Positions 8,031 to 17,229 are shown, counted from the stretch's first letter. The stretch: DNA of 64,000 bases from Acidovorax delafieldii (GCA_002377855.1 DFQQ01000011.1:1-64000); one strand, 5' to 3'. Translations and numbers: made by a program. Notes: generated from the sequence alone by a model not told the origin.

Positions 8031-9218
8031 ATGAAGACAAGAAACCGCCTCACGGCGGTGGCTTTGGCCGCCGCATGCGCGAATGGCGCCTTTGCTATGG
8101 AGGTAGCAGGCTTTGAGTTCAACGGCTACTCACGGGGCGGCCCGGTGTTCAACCACTCCGACGGCGTCAAGGGTGGCCTGACGCTGGGTGGCGAACTGCA
8201 GAAATACCGCCTCGGCAATGAGGGCGACAACGGCATTGAAATCAACCTGGCCAAGACTTTCGAGTCGGGCGGCATCAAATGGAAGGTCAACTACATGCCC
8301 GCCAAGTGGGGCAGTGGCGACATCACCACCGACCAGGCCTATGTGGAGATGAGCGGCTTTGGCTTTGCGCCCGAGGCCAAGTTCTGGGCAGGCCAGCGCC
8401 GTCTGCGTATCCAGGACGTGCACATCGTCGACTACTTCCTCATGAACTACGGCGACAACCAGGGCGCCGGCATGACCGATCTACCCATTGGCGGCGGCGC
8501 CAAGCTGGGCGTGGGCGTTTTCACTGGCGACAAGTTCGATGCCAATCTACCCAACAACGTGAAGGCCCGCCGCATCAACGCGGACATATCGGAGATCAAC
8601 ACCAACCCTGGCGGCCAGCTGCGCGTGTTGCTGACAGCGGTCAACGGCTCGGGGCAGGTCAACGGCGGCTCGGGTTCGGGCATCTCGGTCTCGCACAACC
8701 AGAAAGACTTCCTCATGCCCGGCATGAGCAATGCCCTGTTCTTGCAGGGTTCCCGGGGCCACGCGCGCATTGATGGCCAGTTTGAGTCCATCGATGGCAC
8801 CAGCGCTGGCAAGCGCGTGTTTCGCATTGCCGACTCGATTGGCTGGCAGTCGGGCCGGTTTGGCGGCCAGGCTTTGATTGGTTACCAGACCAACAAGGCC
8901 GACCTGACCAATGTAGAGACCAAGGACTTTTCACTGGGTGCGCGTGGTTCCTATGCGTTTACCAAGCACTTCAAGGGCTTGGCAGAGCTGTCCACCACCA
9001 CACGCAAGGGCAGCGGCCCGGACCAGCGGTTGTCCAAAGCGACTTTGGCGGGGGCTCTGGCCCTCGATGAAGACTTTTGGTCGCGCCCAGAGCTGCGGCT
9101 TTACGTGACTAAAGCCAACTGGAACCAGGCAGCAGCGGTGGCCAACGCCGCCACGTTTGGTGCAAGGGGCAAGACCTCGCGCACGCTGGTGGGCGTGCAA
9201 TACGAGGTCTGGTGGTAA
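8031..9218 (+). CDS. LamB-type carbohydrate porin
   Basis: The product is 395 residues with a Sec signal ending GAFA. Its early segments match the maltoporin pattern: FNGYSRGG, LQKYRLGNEGDNGIEINLAK, FWAGQRRLRIQDVHIVDYF and GDNQGAGMTDL correspond to LamB strands around the constriction loop. It ends VGVQYEVWW, an aromatic outer-membrane barrel terminus. It should let sugars cross the outer membrane before capture by GtsA, whose gene stops 23 bases upstream. Pseudomonas gts clusters use OprB instead, so the porin type differs here. Confidence 0.85.
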   Translation: MKTRNRLTAVALAAACANGAFAMEVAGFEFNGYSRGGPVFNHSDGVKGGLTLGGELQKYRLGNEGDNGIEINLAKTFESGGIKWKVNYMPAKWGSGDITTDQAYVEMSGFGFAPEAKFWAGQRRLRIQDVHIVDYFLMNYGDNQGAGMTDLPIGGGAKLGVGVFTGDKFDANLPNNVKARRINADISEINTNPGGQLRVLLTAVNGSGQVNGGSGSGISVSHNQKDFLMPGMSNALFLQGSRGHARIDGQFESIDGTSAGKRVFRIADSIGWQSGRFGGQALIGYQTNKADLTNVETKDFSLGARGSYAFTKHFKGLAELSTTTRKGSGPDQRLSKATLAGALALDEDFWSRPELRLYVTKANWNQAAAVANAATFGARGKTSRTLVGVQYEVWW

Positions 9219-9264
9219 GCGAGTGAGAGAAAGCGAGTGAGTCTGAGGTAGACACTTTGTTCAT

Positions 9265-9294
9265 GGGGGAGCTCCGTGTGCTCCCCCTTTTTTT
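9265..9294 (+). terminator. Rho-independent terminator after the porin gene
   Basis: The stem GGGGGAGC (9265-9272) and GCTCCCCC (9280-9287) has a 7-base loop and is followed by seven T residues. It lies between the porin and gtsB, so it could lower permease expression relative to receptor and porin. Confidence 0.85.
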
Positions 9295-9364
9295 CATGCG
9301 GAACAAAGCAGCTCGGGTGAATGGATGGGACCGCGTTTGGCAATGCAACAGAGATTTCCCGGCA

Positions 9365-10243
9365 ATGAAGAATTCTTTTGAAACCTGGCTGCCCAAGCTG
9401 GTGGTGGCGCCCGCCTTTGTGCTGGGGTTCGCATTTATTTACGGGTTGATGGTGTGGAACGGGGTGCTCAGCTTATCGGCCTCGCGCATGCTGCCCAACT
9501 ATGAGTGGGTGGGCTTGGCGCAGTACGAAAAGCTGTGGGCCATGGACCGGTGGTGGGTCGCGCTCAAGAACCTGGGCATCTTCGGCGTGGGCTACGTGGG
9601 GGGAGCGCTCGCCATTGGCGTGGTGCTGGCCGTGCTGCTGGACCAGAAGATCCGTGCCGAAGGCGCGCTGCGCACCATCTACCTGTACCCCATGGCACTG
9701 TCGTTCGTGGTCACGGGCACGGCCTGGAAGTGGCTGCTGAACCCAGGCTTGGGCATTGAAAAAATGGTGCGCGACTGGGGCTTCCCCGATTTTGAATTCG
9801 GCTGGCTGGTGGACACCGAGATGGCCATCTACTGCGTGGTCATTGCGGGTATCTGGCAGAGCGCCGGTTTTGCGATGGCGTTGTTTCTGGCGGGCCTGCG
9901 CGGCATTGACGACAGCATCATCAAGGCCGCCCAGGTCGACGGTGCATCGCTGCCGCGCATCTACTGGCGCATCGTGTTGCCGGCCCTCAGGCCCGTGTTC
10001 TTCTCCACGCTCATGGTGCTGTCGCACTTGGCCATCAAGAGCTTTGACCTGGTGATGGCGCTCACGGCGGGCGGTCCCGGCTTTGCCACCGACGTGCCTG
10101 CCACCTTCATGTACACGATGTCGTTCTCGCGTGGTCAGATCGGCCTGGGCGCCGCCAGCGCCACCATGATGCTGGCCACCGTGGCGGCCCTGGTGATTCC
10201 CTACCTTTACAGCGAACTGCGGACCAAGCCCCATGACCGCTAA
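9365..10243 (+). CDS. gtsB: Sugar ABC transporter permease, MalF/GtsB type
   Basis: The product is 292 residues with about six hydrophobic helices (VVAPAFVLGFAFIYGLMVW first). The coupling EAA loop is DDSIIKAAQVDGASLPRIYWRIVLPALRP near residue 185. With GtsC it forms the inner-membrane channel for sugars delivered by GtsA. The ATG at 9365 is chosen because the hydrophobic N-terminus typical of the family starts there. It overlaps gtsC by 11 bases. Confidence 0.92.
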   Translation: MKNSFETWLPKLVVAPAFVLGFAFIYGLMVWNGVLSLSASRMLPNYEWVGLAQYEKLWAMDRWWVALKNLGIFGVGYVGGALAIGVVLAVLLDQKIRAEGALRTIYLYPMALSFVVTGTAWKWLLNPGLGIEKMVRDWGFPDFEFGWLVDTEMAIYCVVIAGIWQSAGFAMALFLAGLRGIDDSIIKAAQVDGASLPRIYWRIVLPALRPVFFSTLMVLSHLAIKSFDLVMALTAGGPGFATDVPATFMYTMSFSRGQIGLGAASATMMLATVAALVIPYLYSELRTKPHDR

Positions 10244-11102
10244 GCCTTCCTTGTTTCCTTCCGTGGGCCGCATGCTGGTCTACGCTGTGCTGGCCCTGGC
10301 CACAGCCTTTTTTCTGCTGCCGCTGTACGCCATGCTGGTCACCGCGTTCAAGGACGCAGACGAGATTCGCAGCACCTCGCTGCTGGCGCTGCCCGCGGCG
10401 CTGAACTGGTCGGCCTGGGGCACCGCGTGGCAGAGCGCCTGCACGGGTGTGGACTGCAATGGCCTGCGCCCGTTCTTCTGGAATTCGGTGGCCATGGCCG
10501 TGCCTGCGGTGCTGATCTCCACGGTGTGGGGCGCACTCAACGGCTACGTGCTCAGCCTGTGGAAGTTTCGCGGCAGCGACGCGCTGTTTGGCATGCTGCT
10601 GTTTGGTGTGTTCATGCCGTTTCAGGTCGTGCTGCTGCCCATGAGCCAGGTGCTGGGCTGGCTGGGGCTGTCGAGCTCCATCACCGGGCTGGTGCTGGTG
10701 CACTGCCTGGCGGGCCTGGCGGGCACCACGCTGTTCTTTCGCAACTACTACGCGGCCATTCCCAAAGAGCTGGTGAACGCAGCGCGCATGGATGGCGCGA
10801 GCTTCTTCCAGATCTTCTGGCGCATCGTGCTGCCGCTGTCCACGCCCATCATCATGGTCACGCTGATCTGGCAGTTCACCAACATCTGGAACGACTTCCT
10901 GTTCGGCGTGGTGTTCTCGGGCACGGATTCGAAGCCCGTGACGGTGGGCCTGAACAACCTGGCCAACACCAGCTCCAGCGTGAAGGCCTACAACGTGGAC
11001 ATGGCGGCCGCGATCATTGCGGGCCTGCCGACCATGGTGATCTACGTTCTTGCAGGTAAGTTTTTTGTGCGCGGCCTCACGGCGGGCGCAGTCAAGGGTT
11101 AA
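10233..11102 (+). CDS. gtsC: Sugar ABC transporter permease, MalG/GtsC type
   Basis: The product is 289 residues with six predicted helices (VYAVLALATAFFLLPLYAML first). The EAA coupling loop reads PKELVNAARMDGASFFQIFW around residues 175-195. It begins inside the end of gtsB and ends 12 bases before the ATPase gene, so the three are co-transcribed. It is the second membrane subunit of the glucose-type importer. Confidence 0.92.
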   Translation: MTAKPSLFPSVGRMLVYAVLALATAFFLLPLYAMLVTAFKDADEIRSTSLLALPAALNWSAWGTAWQSACTGVDCNGLRPFFWNSVAMAVPAVLISTVWGALNGYVLSLWKFRGSDALFGMLLFGVFMPFQVVLLPMSQVLGWLGLSSSITGLVLVHCLAGLAGTTLFFRNYYAAIPKELVNAARMDGASFFQIFWRIVLPLSTPIIMVTLIWQFTNIWNDFLFGVVFSGTDSKPVTVGLNNLANTSSSVKAYNVDMAAAIIAGLPTMVIYVLAGKFFVRGLTAGAVKG

Positions 11103-11114
11103 AGGTTAGAAATC

Positions 11115-12188
11115 ATGGCGTCATCACTCGACATCGCAGGCATCAACAAGCGCTTTGGCAAGGGCGATAAAAGCGTGGAGGTGCTGCGCAAGGTGGACAT
11201 CCATGTCGCACCCGGCGAGTTCCTCATCCTGGTCGGTCCCTCGGGCTGCGGCAAGTCCACGCTGCTCAACATCATTGCTGGGTTGGATGAGCCCACCGAG
11301 GGCGAGATTCGCATTGCGGCCAAGAACGTGGTGGGCATGCCCCCGCGCGACCGCGACATCGCCATGGTGTTCCAGAGCTACGCGCTGTACCCCACATTGA
11401 GCGTGGCCGACAACATCGGCTTTGCGCTGGAGATGCGCAAGATGCCCAAGGCCGAGCGGCAAAAGCGCATCGACGAGGTGGCGGCCATGCTGCAGATCAG
11501 CCACCTGCTCGACCGTCGCCCCAGCCAGCTCTCGGGCGGCCAGCGTCAGCGCGTGGCCATGGGGCGGGCACTGGCACGCCAGCCGCAGCTGTTCTTGTTT
11601 GACGAACCCTTGTCCAACCTCGACGCCAAGCTGCGCGTGGAAATGCGCGCCGAGATCAAGCGCCTGCACCAGGCCAGCGGCATCACCAGCGTGTACGTGA
11701 CGCACGACCAGGTCGAGGCCATGACGCTGGGCTCGCGCATCGCGGTGATGAAGGGCGGCGTGGTGCAGCAGCTCGGCACGCCCGACGAGATCTACAACCG
11801 CCCGGCCAACACGTATGTGGCCACCTTCATCGGCTCGCCCACCATGAACCTGTTGCGCGGCGCAGCCAATGGGGGGCAGTTTGGCATCCAGGGCGCTTCG
11901 CTGCAATTGACACCGCCTGTTGCGGCTGGCGCAGCCGCTGGCGAGTTGCTGCTGGGCGTGCGACCCGAGCACTTGGTCATGCAGGACAGCGCGCCCTGGC
12001 GGGGTGAGGTGAGCGTGGTCGAGCCTACTGGCCCCGATACCTACGTGATGGTGGACACCGCCGCCGGTACGGTCACCTTGCGCACCGATGCGCAAACCCG
12101 CGTGCAGCCCGGCGACAGGGTGGGCCTGTCCATCGAGCCGGCGAATGCCCACTGGTTCAACGCGCAGAACGAAACCCGCTTGGCGTGA
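11115..12188 (+). CDS. gtsD: Sugar ABC transporter ATP-binding protein, MalK/UgpC/GtsD type
   Basis: The product is 357 residues. It shows Walker A (VGPSGCGKSTLLN), the Q-loop (MVFQSYALYP), the ABC signature (LSGGQRQRVAMGRAL), Walker B (LFLFDEPLSNLDAKLR) and the switch histidine (YVTHDQVEAMTL). The C-terminal 110 residues form the OB-like regulatory domain of the CUT1 group (LLGVRPEHL). It powers GtsABC import and is the last gene of that operon. Naming as gtsD follows the operon; family members are also called malK or ugpC. Confidence 0.92.
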   Translation: MASSLDIAGINKRFGKGDKSVEVLRKVDIHVAPGEFLILVGPSGCGKSTLLNIIAGLDEPTEGEIRIAAKNVVGMPPRDRDIAMVFQSYALYPTLSVADNIGFALEMRKMPKAERQKRIDEVAAMLQISHLLDRRPSQLSGGQRQRVAMGRALARQPQLFLFDEPLSNLDAKLRVEMRAEIKRLHQASGITSVYVTHDQVEAMTLGSRIAVMKGGVVQQLGTPDEIYNRPANTYVATFIGSPTMNLLRGAANGGQFGIQGASLQLTPPVAAGAAAGELLLGVRPEHLVMQDSAPWRGEVSVVEPTGPDTYVMVDTAAGTVTLRTDAQTRVQPGDRVGLSIEPANAHWFNAQNETRLA

Positions 12189-12486
12189 TGGGCTAAGCAA
12201 CCGCGACAACGCTGCTGGCTGGACGGGTGGGCGTTTCGCGCGCCGTGGGCTGTACCGTAGATGTTGCCTTCTGGTGTCACTAACGACCTCAAGACCTCAA
12301 GACCTCAATAGCGGAAAAAGCTGACAAGCGCGCACAACCGGGTGAGGTATGTTCAGGCTCACCTGCGCATGAGCTGGGTGCCGTGCCCTCGCTCCGTTCC
12401 TTCGCGTACACATGCGAATGCTATATATATGATAGCTATTAGCGCTTATGTACAGGGCGCTATAGGCTGTTTAATTCAAAAGTCGT
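12189..12486. other. Gene-free stretch between gtsD and glk
   Basis: No gene is seen. A short tandem repeat of CCTCAAGA (about 12288-12307, three near copies) lies in the middle, and a Comamonadaceae-type palindromic repeat lies just before glk. No strong terminator with a T tract was found. Confidence 0.5.
12432..12467. repeat. Comamonadaceae-type palindromic repeat, copy 2
   Basis: ATAGCTATTAGCGCTT pairs imperfectly with GGCGCTATAGGCT across a short loop. It ends about 20 bases before the glk start codon, so it may affect the glk leader. Confidence 0.65.
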
Positions 12487-13461
12487 ATGAATCCCTTGCG
12501 TTTGCTGGCCGACATAGGCGGCACCAACATCCGTCTGGCTTGGCAAGACCGAGCTGGTGGGCCGCTGCACGACACGCGGGTGCTGCCCTGTGCCCAGTAC
12601 CCCACAGTGGATGCGGCCATCCGTGCCTACTTGGTCGAGGTCAACATCGCTACCCCCCGTGAGGCTGCCTTCGGCATTGCCAATCCGGTGACTGGCGATG
12701 AGGTGCGCATGACCAACCACAGCTGGAGTTTTTCCCAACGTGCGCTGAGGGAATCCTTTGGCTGGGAGCGTCTGGTGGTCATCAACGACTTCACCGCCCT
12801 GGCCCTTTCTCTGCCGACGCTGGCGCCTGAACAACTGCGGCAGGTGGGCGGCACCACTGCGGTGGCCGGTTGCGCCGTGGCTTTGGTGGGGCCCGGCACC
12901 GGGCTGGGGGTTTCAGGGCTGGTGTTTCCGCCCGGCTCCCGCCATGGCGTGCCGTTGGCGGGCGAGGGCGGTCACGTCACGCTGGCGGCGCAGACGCCCC
13001 TGGAATTTGATGTGCTGCGCATTCTGCAGGCGCGCTACGGACATGTTTCTGCAGAACGGGCTGTGTGCGGCGCTGGGTTGGTCGACCTGTACCACGCCAT
13101 GCGCCAGCTGGCCCAGTTGGGCGGAGCCGAAGTCAGTTCTGCCGCGCAGGTCACAGAGCTGGCGCTGCAGGGCAACGACCCGCTGGCCCTGCAGGCATTG
13201 GAGCTGTTCTGCGGATTTCTGGGTAACGTCGCCGGTAACCTGGCGCTCACGCTGGGTGCGCGCGGTGGGGTGTACATCGGCGGCGGGGTGGTGCATCGGC
13301 TGGGGCCGTGGTTTGACCAGTCGCCTTTTCGCGAGCGGTTCGAGTCCAAAGGCCGCTTTCAGTCGTATCTCGTCCCCATTCCCTGCTGGGTGATTGACCC
13401 GAGTGCGGCGCCAGCATTGCTGGGTGCTGCCCAGGCGCTTGATGTCGCACCTGTGGCATGA
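12487..13461 (+). CDS. glk: Glucokinase
   Basis: The product is 324 residues, typical of proteobacterial Glk. The nucleotide-binding motif LLADIGGTNIRLAW is at the N-terminus. The catalytic region has VINDFTALALSLP, followed by GPGTGLGVSGL and EGGHVTLAAQ, and the C-terminal lobe has GGVYIGGGVV. It phosphorylates intracellular glucose to glucose-6-phosphate for Zwf. The sequence before the ATG lacks a clear ribosome-binding site and carries a palindromic repeat. Its stop overlaps the next start (ATGA). Confidence 0.94.
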   Translation: MNPLRLLADIGGTNIRLAWQDRAGGPLHDTRVLPCAQYPTVDAAIRAYLVEVNIATPREAAFGIANPVTGDEVRMTNHSWSFSQRALRESFGWERLVVINDFTALALSLPTLAPEQLRQVGGTTAVAGCAVALVGPGTGLGVSGLVFPPGSRHGVPLAGEGGHVTLAAQTPLEFDVLRILQARYGHVSAERAVCGAGLVDLYHAMRQLAQLGGAEVSSAAQVTELALQGNDPLALQALELFCGFLGNVAGNLALTLGARGGVYIGGGVVHRLGPWFDQSPFRERFESKGRFQSYLVPIPCWVIDPSAAPALLGAAQALDVAPVA

Positions 13462-13880
13462 CTGACTCTGCCGTAAAACCCTTGGCGTTGTCGCTTTCGG
13501 GGGTGCACCACGTCGCCGTCATCGCGTCAGACTATGCGCGCTCCCGGCAGTTCTACACCGAAGTGCTGGGCCTTGCCGTGGTGCATGAGCTGTATCGCGC
13601 CGAGCGGCAGTCGTACAAGCTGGACCTGCAACTGCCCGGTGGTGTGCAGCTGGAGCTGTTTTCTTTCCCGTCGCCGCCTCCACGTCCCTCCTACCCCGAA
13701 GCTTGTGGGCTGCGCCACCTGGCCCTTCGGGTGCCAGATCTTGAGGCCAGCCTGCGCTGCCTGGCGGCTCACCACGTGGCGGTCGAGCCACTGCGGGTGG
13801 ACTCTGTGACAGGCGCGCGCTTCACTTTCATTGCCGACCCCGACGGCTTGCCCATCGAGCTCGTGGAGTCGGTTCGCTGA
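13458..13880 (+). CDS. VOC-family (glyoxalase/bleomycin resistance-like) protein
   Basis: The product is 140 residues and forms one vicinal-oxygen-chelate unit. SGVHHVAVIASDYARSRQFY opens the fold and supplies a metal-binding histidine; LELFSFP gives a conserved glutamate, GLRHLALRVPDLEAS a second histidine, and FIADPDGLPIELVE the closing motif. It resembles the GloA2/YaeR group, which has no firmly known substrate. It is translationally coupled to glk by an ATGA overlap, so it may act on a sugar-derived toxic by-product such as methylglyoxal. That role is inference. Confidence 0.85.
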   Translation: MTDSAVKPLALSLSGVHHVAVIASDYARSRQFYTEVLGLAVVHELYRAERQSYKLDLQLPGGVQLELFSFPSPPPRPSYPEACGLRHLALRVPDLEASLRCLAAHHVAVEPLRVDSVTGARFTFIADPDGLPIELVESVR

Positions 13881-13907
13881 TCCGTGCCGCGCTGTCTTTT
13901 CACCCCA

Positions 13908-13931
13908 CAAAAAAGGCCCCGAAGGGGCCTT
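13908..13931. terminator. Bidirectional terminator between the VOC gene and zwf
   Basis: AAGGCCCC and GGGGCCTT pair across a GAA loop, with an A6 run on the left. Read on the minus strand this gives a T6 tail after the stem, so it terminates zwf transcripts strongly and VOC-gene transcripts less well. Confidence 0.85.
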
Positions 13932-13982
13932 GGTGCACAGCGCCTGCGCAGGCCGCTTGCGCAGCAGCTGCCGCTCGGCGCA

Positions 13983-15437
13983 TCACATCTCCTCGCTCCA
14001 GCAATGGCCGTCGCGCGCAATCATGGCGCTGGCGGCACGTGGTCCCCAGCTGCCTGCTGCATAAGGGCGCGGGCCCGCGGGGTCGTTTTTCCAGTACTGC
14101 AGGATGGGCTCGACCCAGCGCCAGGCTTCTTCTTGCTCGTCGCTGCGCACAAACAGGTTCAGCCTGCCGGCGATCACATCGAGCAGCAGGCGCTCGTAGG
14201 CGCCCACGCGCTCGGCGCCAAAGCGCTGGTCGAAGTCCAGATTCAGGTGCACTTGCGACAGTGCAGGCTCCGCCTGGTGCTGTGCTGCTCCCTGGGCCAT
14301 CAGGTGCAGCTCCAGCCCGTCCTTGGGTTGCAGATTGATCACCAGGCGATTGGCCGCGCCGGCCGGCGTCTTGAAGATGGGGTGCGGCACCGGCCGGAAA
14401 TTGACGACGATGTGCGCGTCGCGCCCCGCCAGCCGCTTGCCAGTGCGGATATAGAACGGCACACCCGCCCAGCGCCAGTTGCTGATTTCCGTGCGCAGTG
14501 CCACGAAAGTCTCTGTAGCGCTGCTGGGCGCGACGCCTTTTTCTTGCACATAACCCGCAACGTTCTGGCCCTGGTGGGTACCCGCAGCGTACTGTCCGCG
14601 GATGACGTGCTGGCCGATGGTCTCCAGCGTCCACGGCTTGAGCGACTGCAGCACCTTGAGCTTTTCGTCGCGGATGGCGTTGGCGCTGGAGTTGATGGGC
14701 GGCTCCATGCCAATCGCGCACAGCAGTTGCAAAGCGTGGTTCTGCACCATGTCGCGCAGTGCACCGGTCTGGTCATAGAACGCGCCACGCGATTCCACAC
14801 CCAGTTCTTCCGCAATCGTGATCTGGATGTTGGCAATGTTCTCGCGCCGCCACAAAGGCTCGAACAAGGCATTTCCAAAACGCAGGGCGAACAGGTTTTG
14901 TACCGAGGGCTTGCCCAGGTAGTGGTCGATGCGAAAGACCTGCTCCTCCTTGAGCACACGGCGAAGGGTGTCATTGATGGCCTGGTTGGACTGCAGGTCG
15001 TGCCCCAGCGGTTTTTCCAGCACCACGCGTGTGGCGGGGCCGTTCAGGCCTACGGCGGCGATCTGCTCACATACGTTGGTGAACAGGCTCGGTGCAGTGG
15101 CCACATACATCACCACCGAGTCCGCCGCGCGTGCGTTCAGAAGGTCCGCCAGGCGCTGGTAGTCTTCGGTCTTGGACAAGTCCATCCGCAGGTAGTGCAG
15201 CAGCGACGCGAACCGCGCGAACTCGTCCGGGCTGGGTCGCTTTGCCAACTCCACACTGTCAAACCGCGACTGGATCAGGCTGCGGTATTGCTCGTCGCTC
15301 AGATCGTCCCTCGCCACTGCAATGATGCGCCCACCTTCGGGAAGCGTTCCATGCCGAAAGGCCTGAAACAATGCAGGCATGAGCTTGCGCCACGCAAGGT
15401 CGCCAGTGCCGCCGAACAGGACGAGATCAAAACTCAT
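13983..15437 (-). CDS. zwf: Glucose-6-phosphate 1-dehydrogenase
   Basis: The product is 484 residues. The NADP-binding start is MSFDLVLFGGTGDLAWRKLM, and the active-site signature is FRIDHYLGKPSVQN, with the catalytic His and Lys. The family motifs LEKPLGHD and RTGKRLAGR are present. It oxidises glucose-6-phosphate to 6-phosphogluconolactone, the entry step of the Entner-Doudoroff route. It is divergent from pgi, with two HexR-like boxes between them. No pgl gene follows, which is unusual for such clusters. Confidence 0.97.
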   Translation of the reverse strand: MSFDLVLFGGTGDLAWRKLMPALFQAFRHGTLPEGGRIIAVARDDLSDEQYRSLIQSRFDSVELAKRPSPDEFARFASLLHYLRMDLSKTEDYQRLADLLNARAADSVVMYVATAPSLFTNVCEQIAAVGLNGPATRVVLEKPLGHDLQSNQAINDTLRRVLKEEQVFRIDHYLGKPSVQNLFALRFGNALFEPLWRRENIANIQITIAEELGVESRGAFYDQTGALRDMVQNHALQLLCAIGMEPPINSSANAIRDEKLKVLQSLKPWTLETIGQHVIRGQYAAGTHQGQNVAGYVQEKGVAPSSATETFVALRTEISNWRWAGVPFYIRTGKRLAGRDAHIVVNFRPVPHPIFKTPAGAANRLVINLQPKDGLELHLMAQGAAQHQAEPALSQVHLNLDFDQRFGAERVGAYERLLLDVIAGRLNLFVRSDEQEEAWRWVEPILQYWKNDPAGPRPYAAGSWGPRAASAMIARDGHCWSEEM

Positions 15438-15475
15438 GGTGTCTCCGTGAAGTATGGGTCGTTTTACAGATTTAT

Positions 15476-15490
15476 TGTAATCACGTTACA
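15476..15490. promoter_or_regulatory. HexR-like operator upstream of zwf
   Basis: TGTAATCACGTTACA is an inverted repeat with 5-base arms TGTAA and TTACA. It lies 38 bases before the zwf start and fits the HexR pattern. It is the best box in the window. Confidence 0.7.
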
Positions 15491-15563
15491 TCGTTTTAAG
15501 CTCATGAAATATGGCATGCAGTGTTTTGTAACCATTAAAAGCTCCAGAAATCGTTGTTCTGTG

Positions 15564-15578
15564 TGTAATCAAGTTACT
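15564..15578. promoter_or_regulatory. HexR-like operator upstream of pgi
   Basis: TGTAATCAAGTTACT matches the zwf box at 13 of 15 positions and lies about 30 bases before the pgi start. Together the two boxes can serve the divergent zwf and pgi promoters. Confidence 0.65.
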
Positions 15579-15608
15579 ATTTCCGCAGCTTGAAAACTCC
15601 CCCATAAG

Positions 15609-17189
15609 ATGTCCATGACCACCCGTTGTGATCAAACTACGCCCTGGCCTTTGTTGGCAGCGCATTTCACCGCCCAGGGGCGCCACCTGGACATGCGCCA
15701 GGCCTTCGAGCGGGACCCGGGCCGCTTCGAACATTTCAGCCAATCGGCGCCGCAGGTGTTTGCCGACCTTTCCAAGAACCTGTGGGACCGTGACACCGAA
15801 GCGTTGTTGCTGGACCTGGCCCACGCTTGCGGCCTGGAAGCACACCGGGACGCAATGTTCGGCGGCCAGCCCATCAATACCACCGAGAACCGGGCGGTGC
15901 TGCACACGTTGCTGCGTCGCCCTGCAGATGTGAGCCTTGCCGGGGATGTGGAAGAGACCCCCCAGCGCCTGGCCGACGTGCATGCCGTGCTTGACGCGAT
16001 GCTTGCCTATGCGCAGCAGGTGCGGTCCGATGAGGGCATCACCGATGTGGTGAACATCGGCATTGGCGGCTCGGACCTCGGGCCGCACATGGCCGTGCGT
16101 GCCCTGGAGGCATTTCGGGCGCCCCGCAAGCGCTTTCACTTCGTCTCGAATGTGGATGGGAACGAGTTGCACAGCGTGCTGCAAGGCTTGCGGCCCGAGA
16201 GCACCTTGTTCCTGGTGGCTTCGAAAACGTTCACCACGGCCGAGACGATGACCAACGCCCGCTCGGCGCTGGCATGGTTTGCAGCGCAGGGCGGTCGGGA
16301 TGTGTCGCGTCACTTCGCCGCCCTCACCACCAACGTCGAAGCGGCAGCCGACCTGGGCATCACCACCACTTTTGGTTTTTGGGACTGGGTGGGTGGCCGC
16401 TATTCACTGTGGTCTGCCATTGGGTTGCCCATCGCCATTGCGATCGGCGCACAGGGGTTTCGCGAATTTCTGGCTGGCGGGCATGCGATGGACGAGCACT
16501 TTCGCACTGCCCCGCTGGCGCAGAACCTGCCGGTGCGGCTGGGGTTGCTGGACGTGTGGTACCGCAACTTTCACGGCTTCACCAGCCGCTGCGTGGCACC
16601 GTACCACGCGGCCCTCGGGCGCTATTCAGCCTACCTGCAGCAACTGGAGATGGAAAGCAACGGCAAACGCGTGGGCCACGATGGTCGTGCCTTGCCTTTT
16701 GCCACGTCTCCCGTGCTTTGGGGTGAGCCGGGTACCAACGGGCAACATGCCTTCTTCCAGATGTTGCACCAGGGTGGGGATGTGTTGCCGCTCGAGATCG
16801 TGGCTGTTCGAGACGCCGCGCATGCCCTTGAGGGTCACCAGCCCAAGGTGCTGGCCAACGCCCTGGCCCAGACGCAGGCGCTGATGGTGGGCAAGGCCGG
16901 CGATGATGGGCACCGCCATTTCCCGGGCAACCGTCCGAGCACGTTTTTGCTGCTGGAATCCCTCACGCCAACGTCGCTGGGCGCCCTGATTGCGCTGCAG
17001 GAACACCGCGTTTTCGTAAGCGGCAGCCTGTGGGGCATCAACAGCTTCGACCAGTGGGGCGTGGAGTTGGGCAAGGTGCTGGCCAAAGACCTGGAAGCGC
17101 GCCTGGACAGTGGTGACATGACAGGGCTGGATGGGTCCACTGCAGGGCTGCTGAGGCGTCTGCGTGGCTCGACTGCTTCTGCCCCGTGA
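15609..17189 (+). CDS. pgi: Glucose-6-phosphate isomerase
   Basis: The product is 526 residues. Family signatures are NIGIGGSDLGPHMA, the phosphate-binding VASKTFTTAETM, LQQLEMESNGKRV, the catalytic GTNGQHAFFQMLHQG and the lysine in FDQWGVELGK. It interconverts glucose-6-phosphate and fructose-6-phosphate. In an organism using the Entner-Doudoroff pathway it also recycles fructose-6-phosphate into glucose-6-phosphate. Two in-frame ATGs (15609 and 15615) are possible starts and differ by two residues. Confidence 0.96.
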   Translation: MSMTTRCDQTTPWPLLAAHFTAQGRHLDMRQAFERDPGRFEHFSQSAPQVFADLSKNLWDRDTEALLLDLAHACGLEAHRDAMFGGQPINTTENRAVLHTLLRRPADVSLAGDVEETPQRLADVHAVLDAMLAYAQQVRSDEGITDVVNIGIGGSDLGPHMAVRALEAFRAPRKRFHFVSNVDGNELHSVLQGLRPESTLFLVASKTFTTAETMTNARSALAWFAAQGGRDVSRHFAALTTNVEAAADLGITTTFGFWDWVGGRYSLWSAIGLPIAIAIGAQGFREFLAGGHAMDEHFRTAPLAQNLPVRLGLLDVWYRNFHGFTSRCVAPYHAALGRYSAYLQQLEMESNGKRVGHDGRALPFATSPVLWGEPGTNGQHAFFQMLHQGGDVLPLEIVAVRDAAHALEGHQPKVLANALAQTQALMVGKAGDDGHRHFPGNRPSTFLLLESLTPTSLGALIALQEHRVFVSGSLWGINSFDQWGVELGKVLAKDLEARLDSGDMTGLDGSTAGLLRRLRGSTASAP

Positions 17190-17229
17190 ACAGCCACGCT
17201 GCAAGCGCATTGGAATCGGCTGGGCTGTC

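Noticed and set aside
13884..15593. A 569-codon open frame opposite zwf
   Set aside because: It is antisense to zwf and shows no family motifs; it also runs through the terminator and both zwf promoter boxes.
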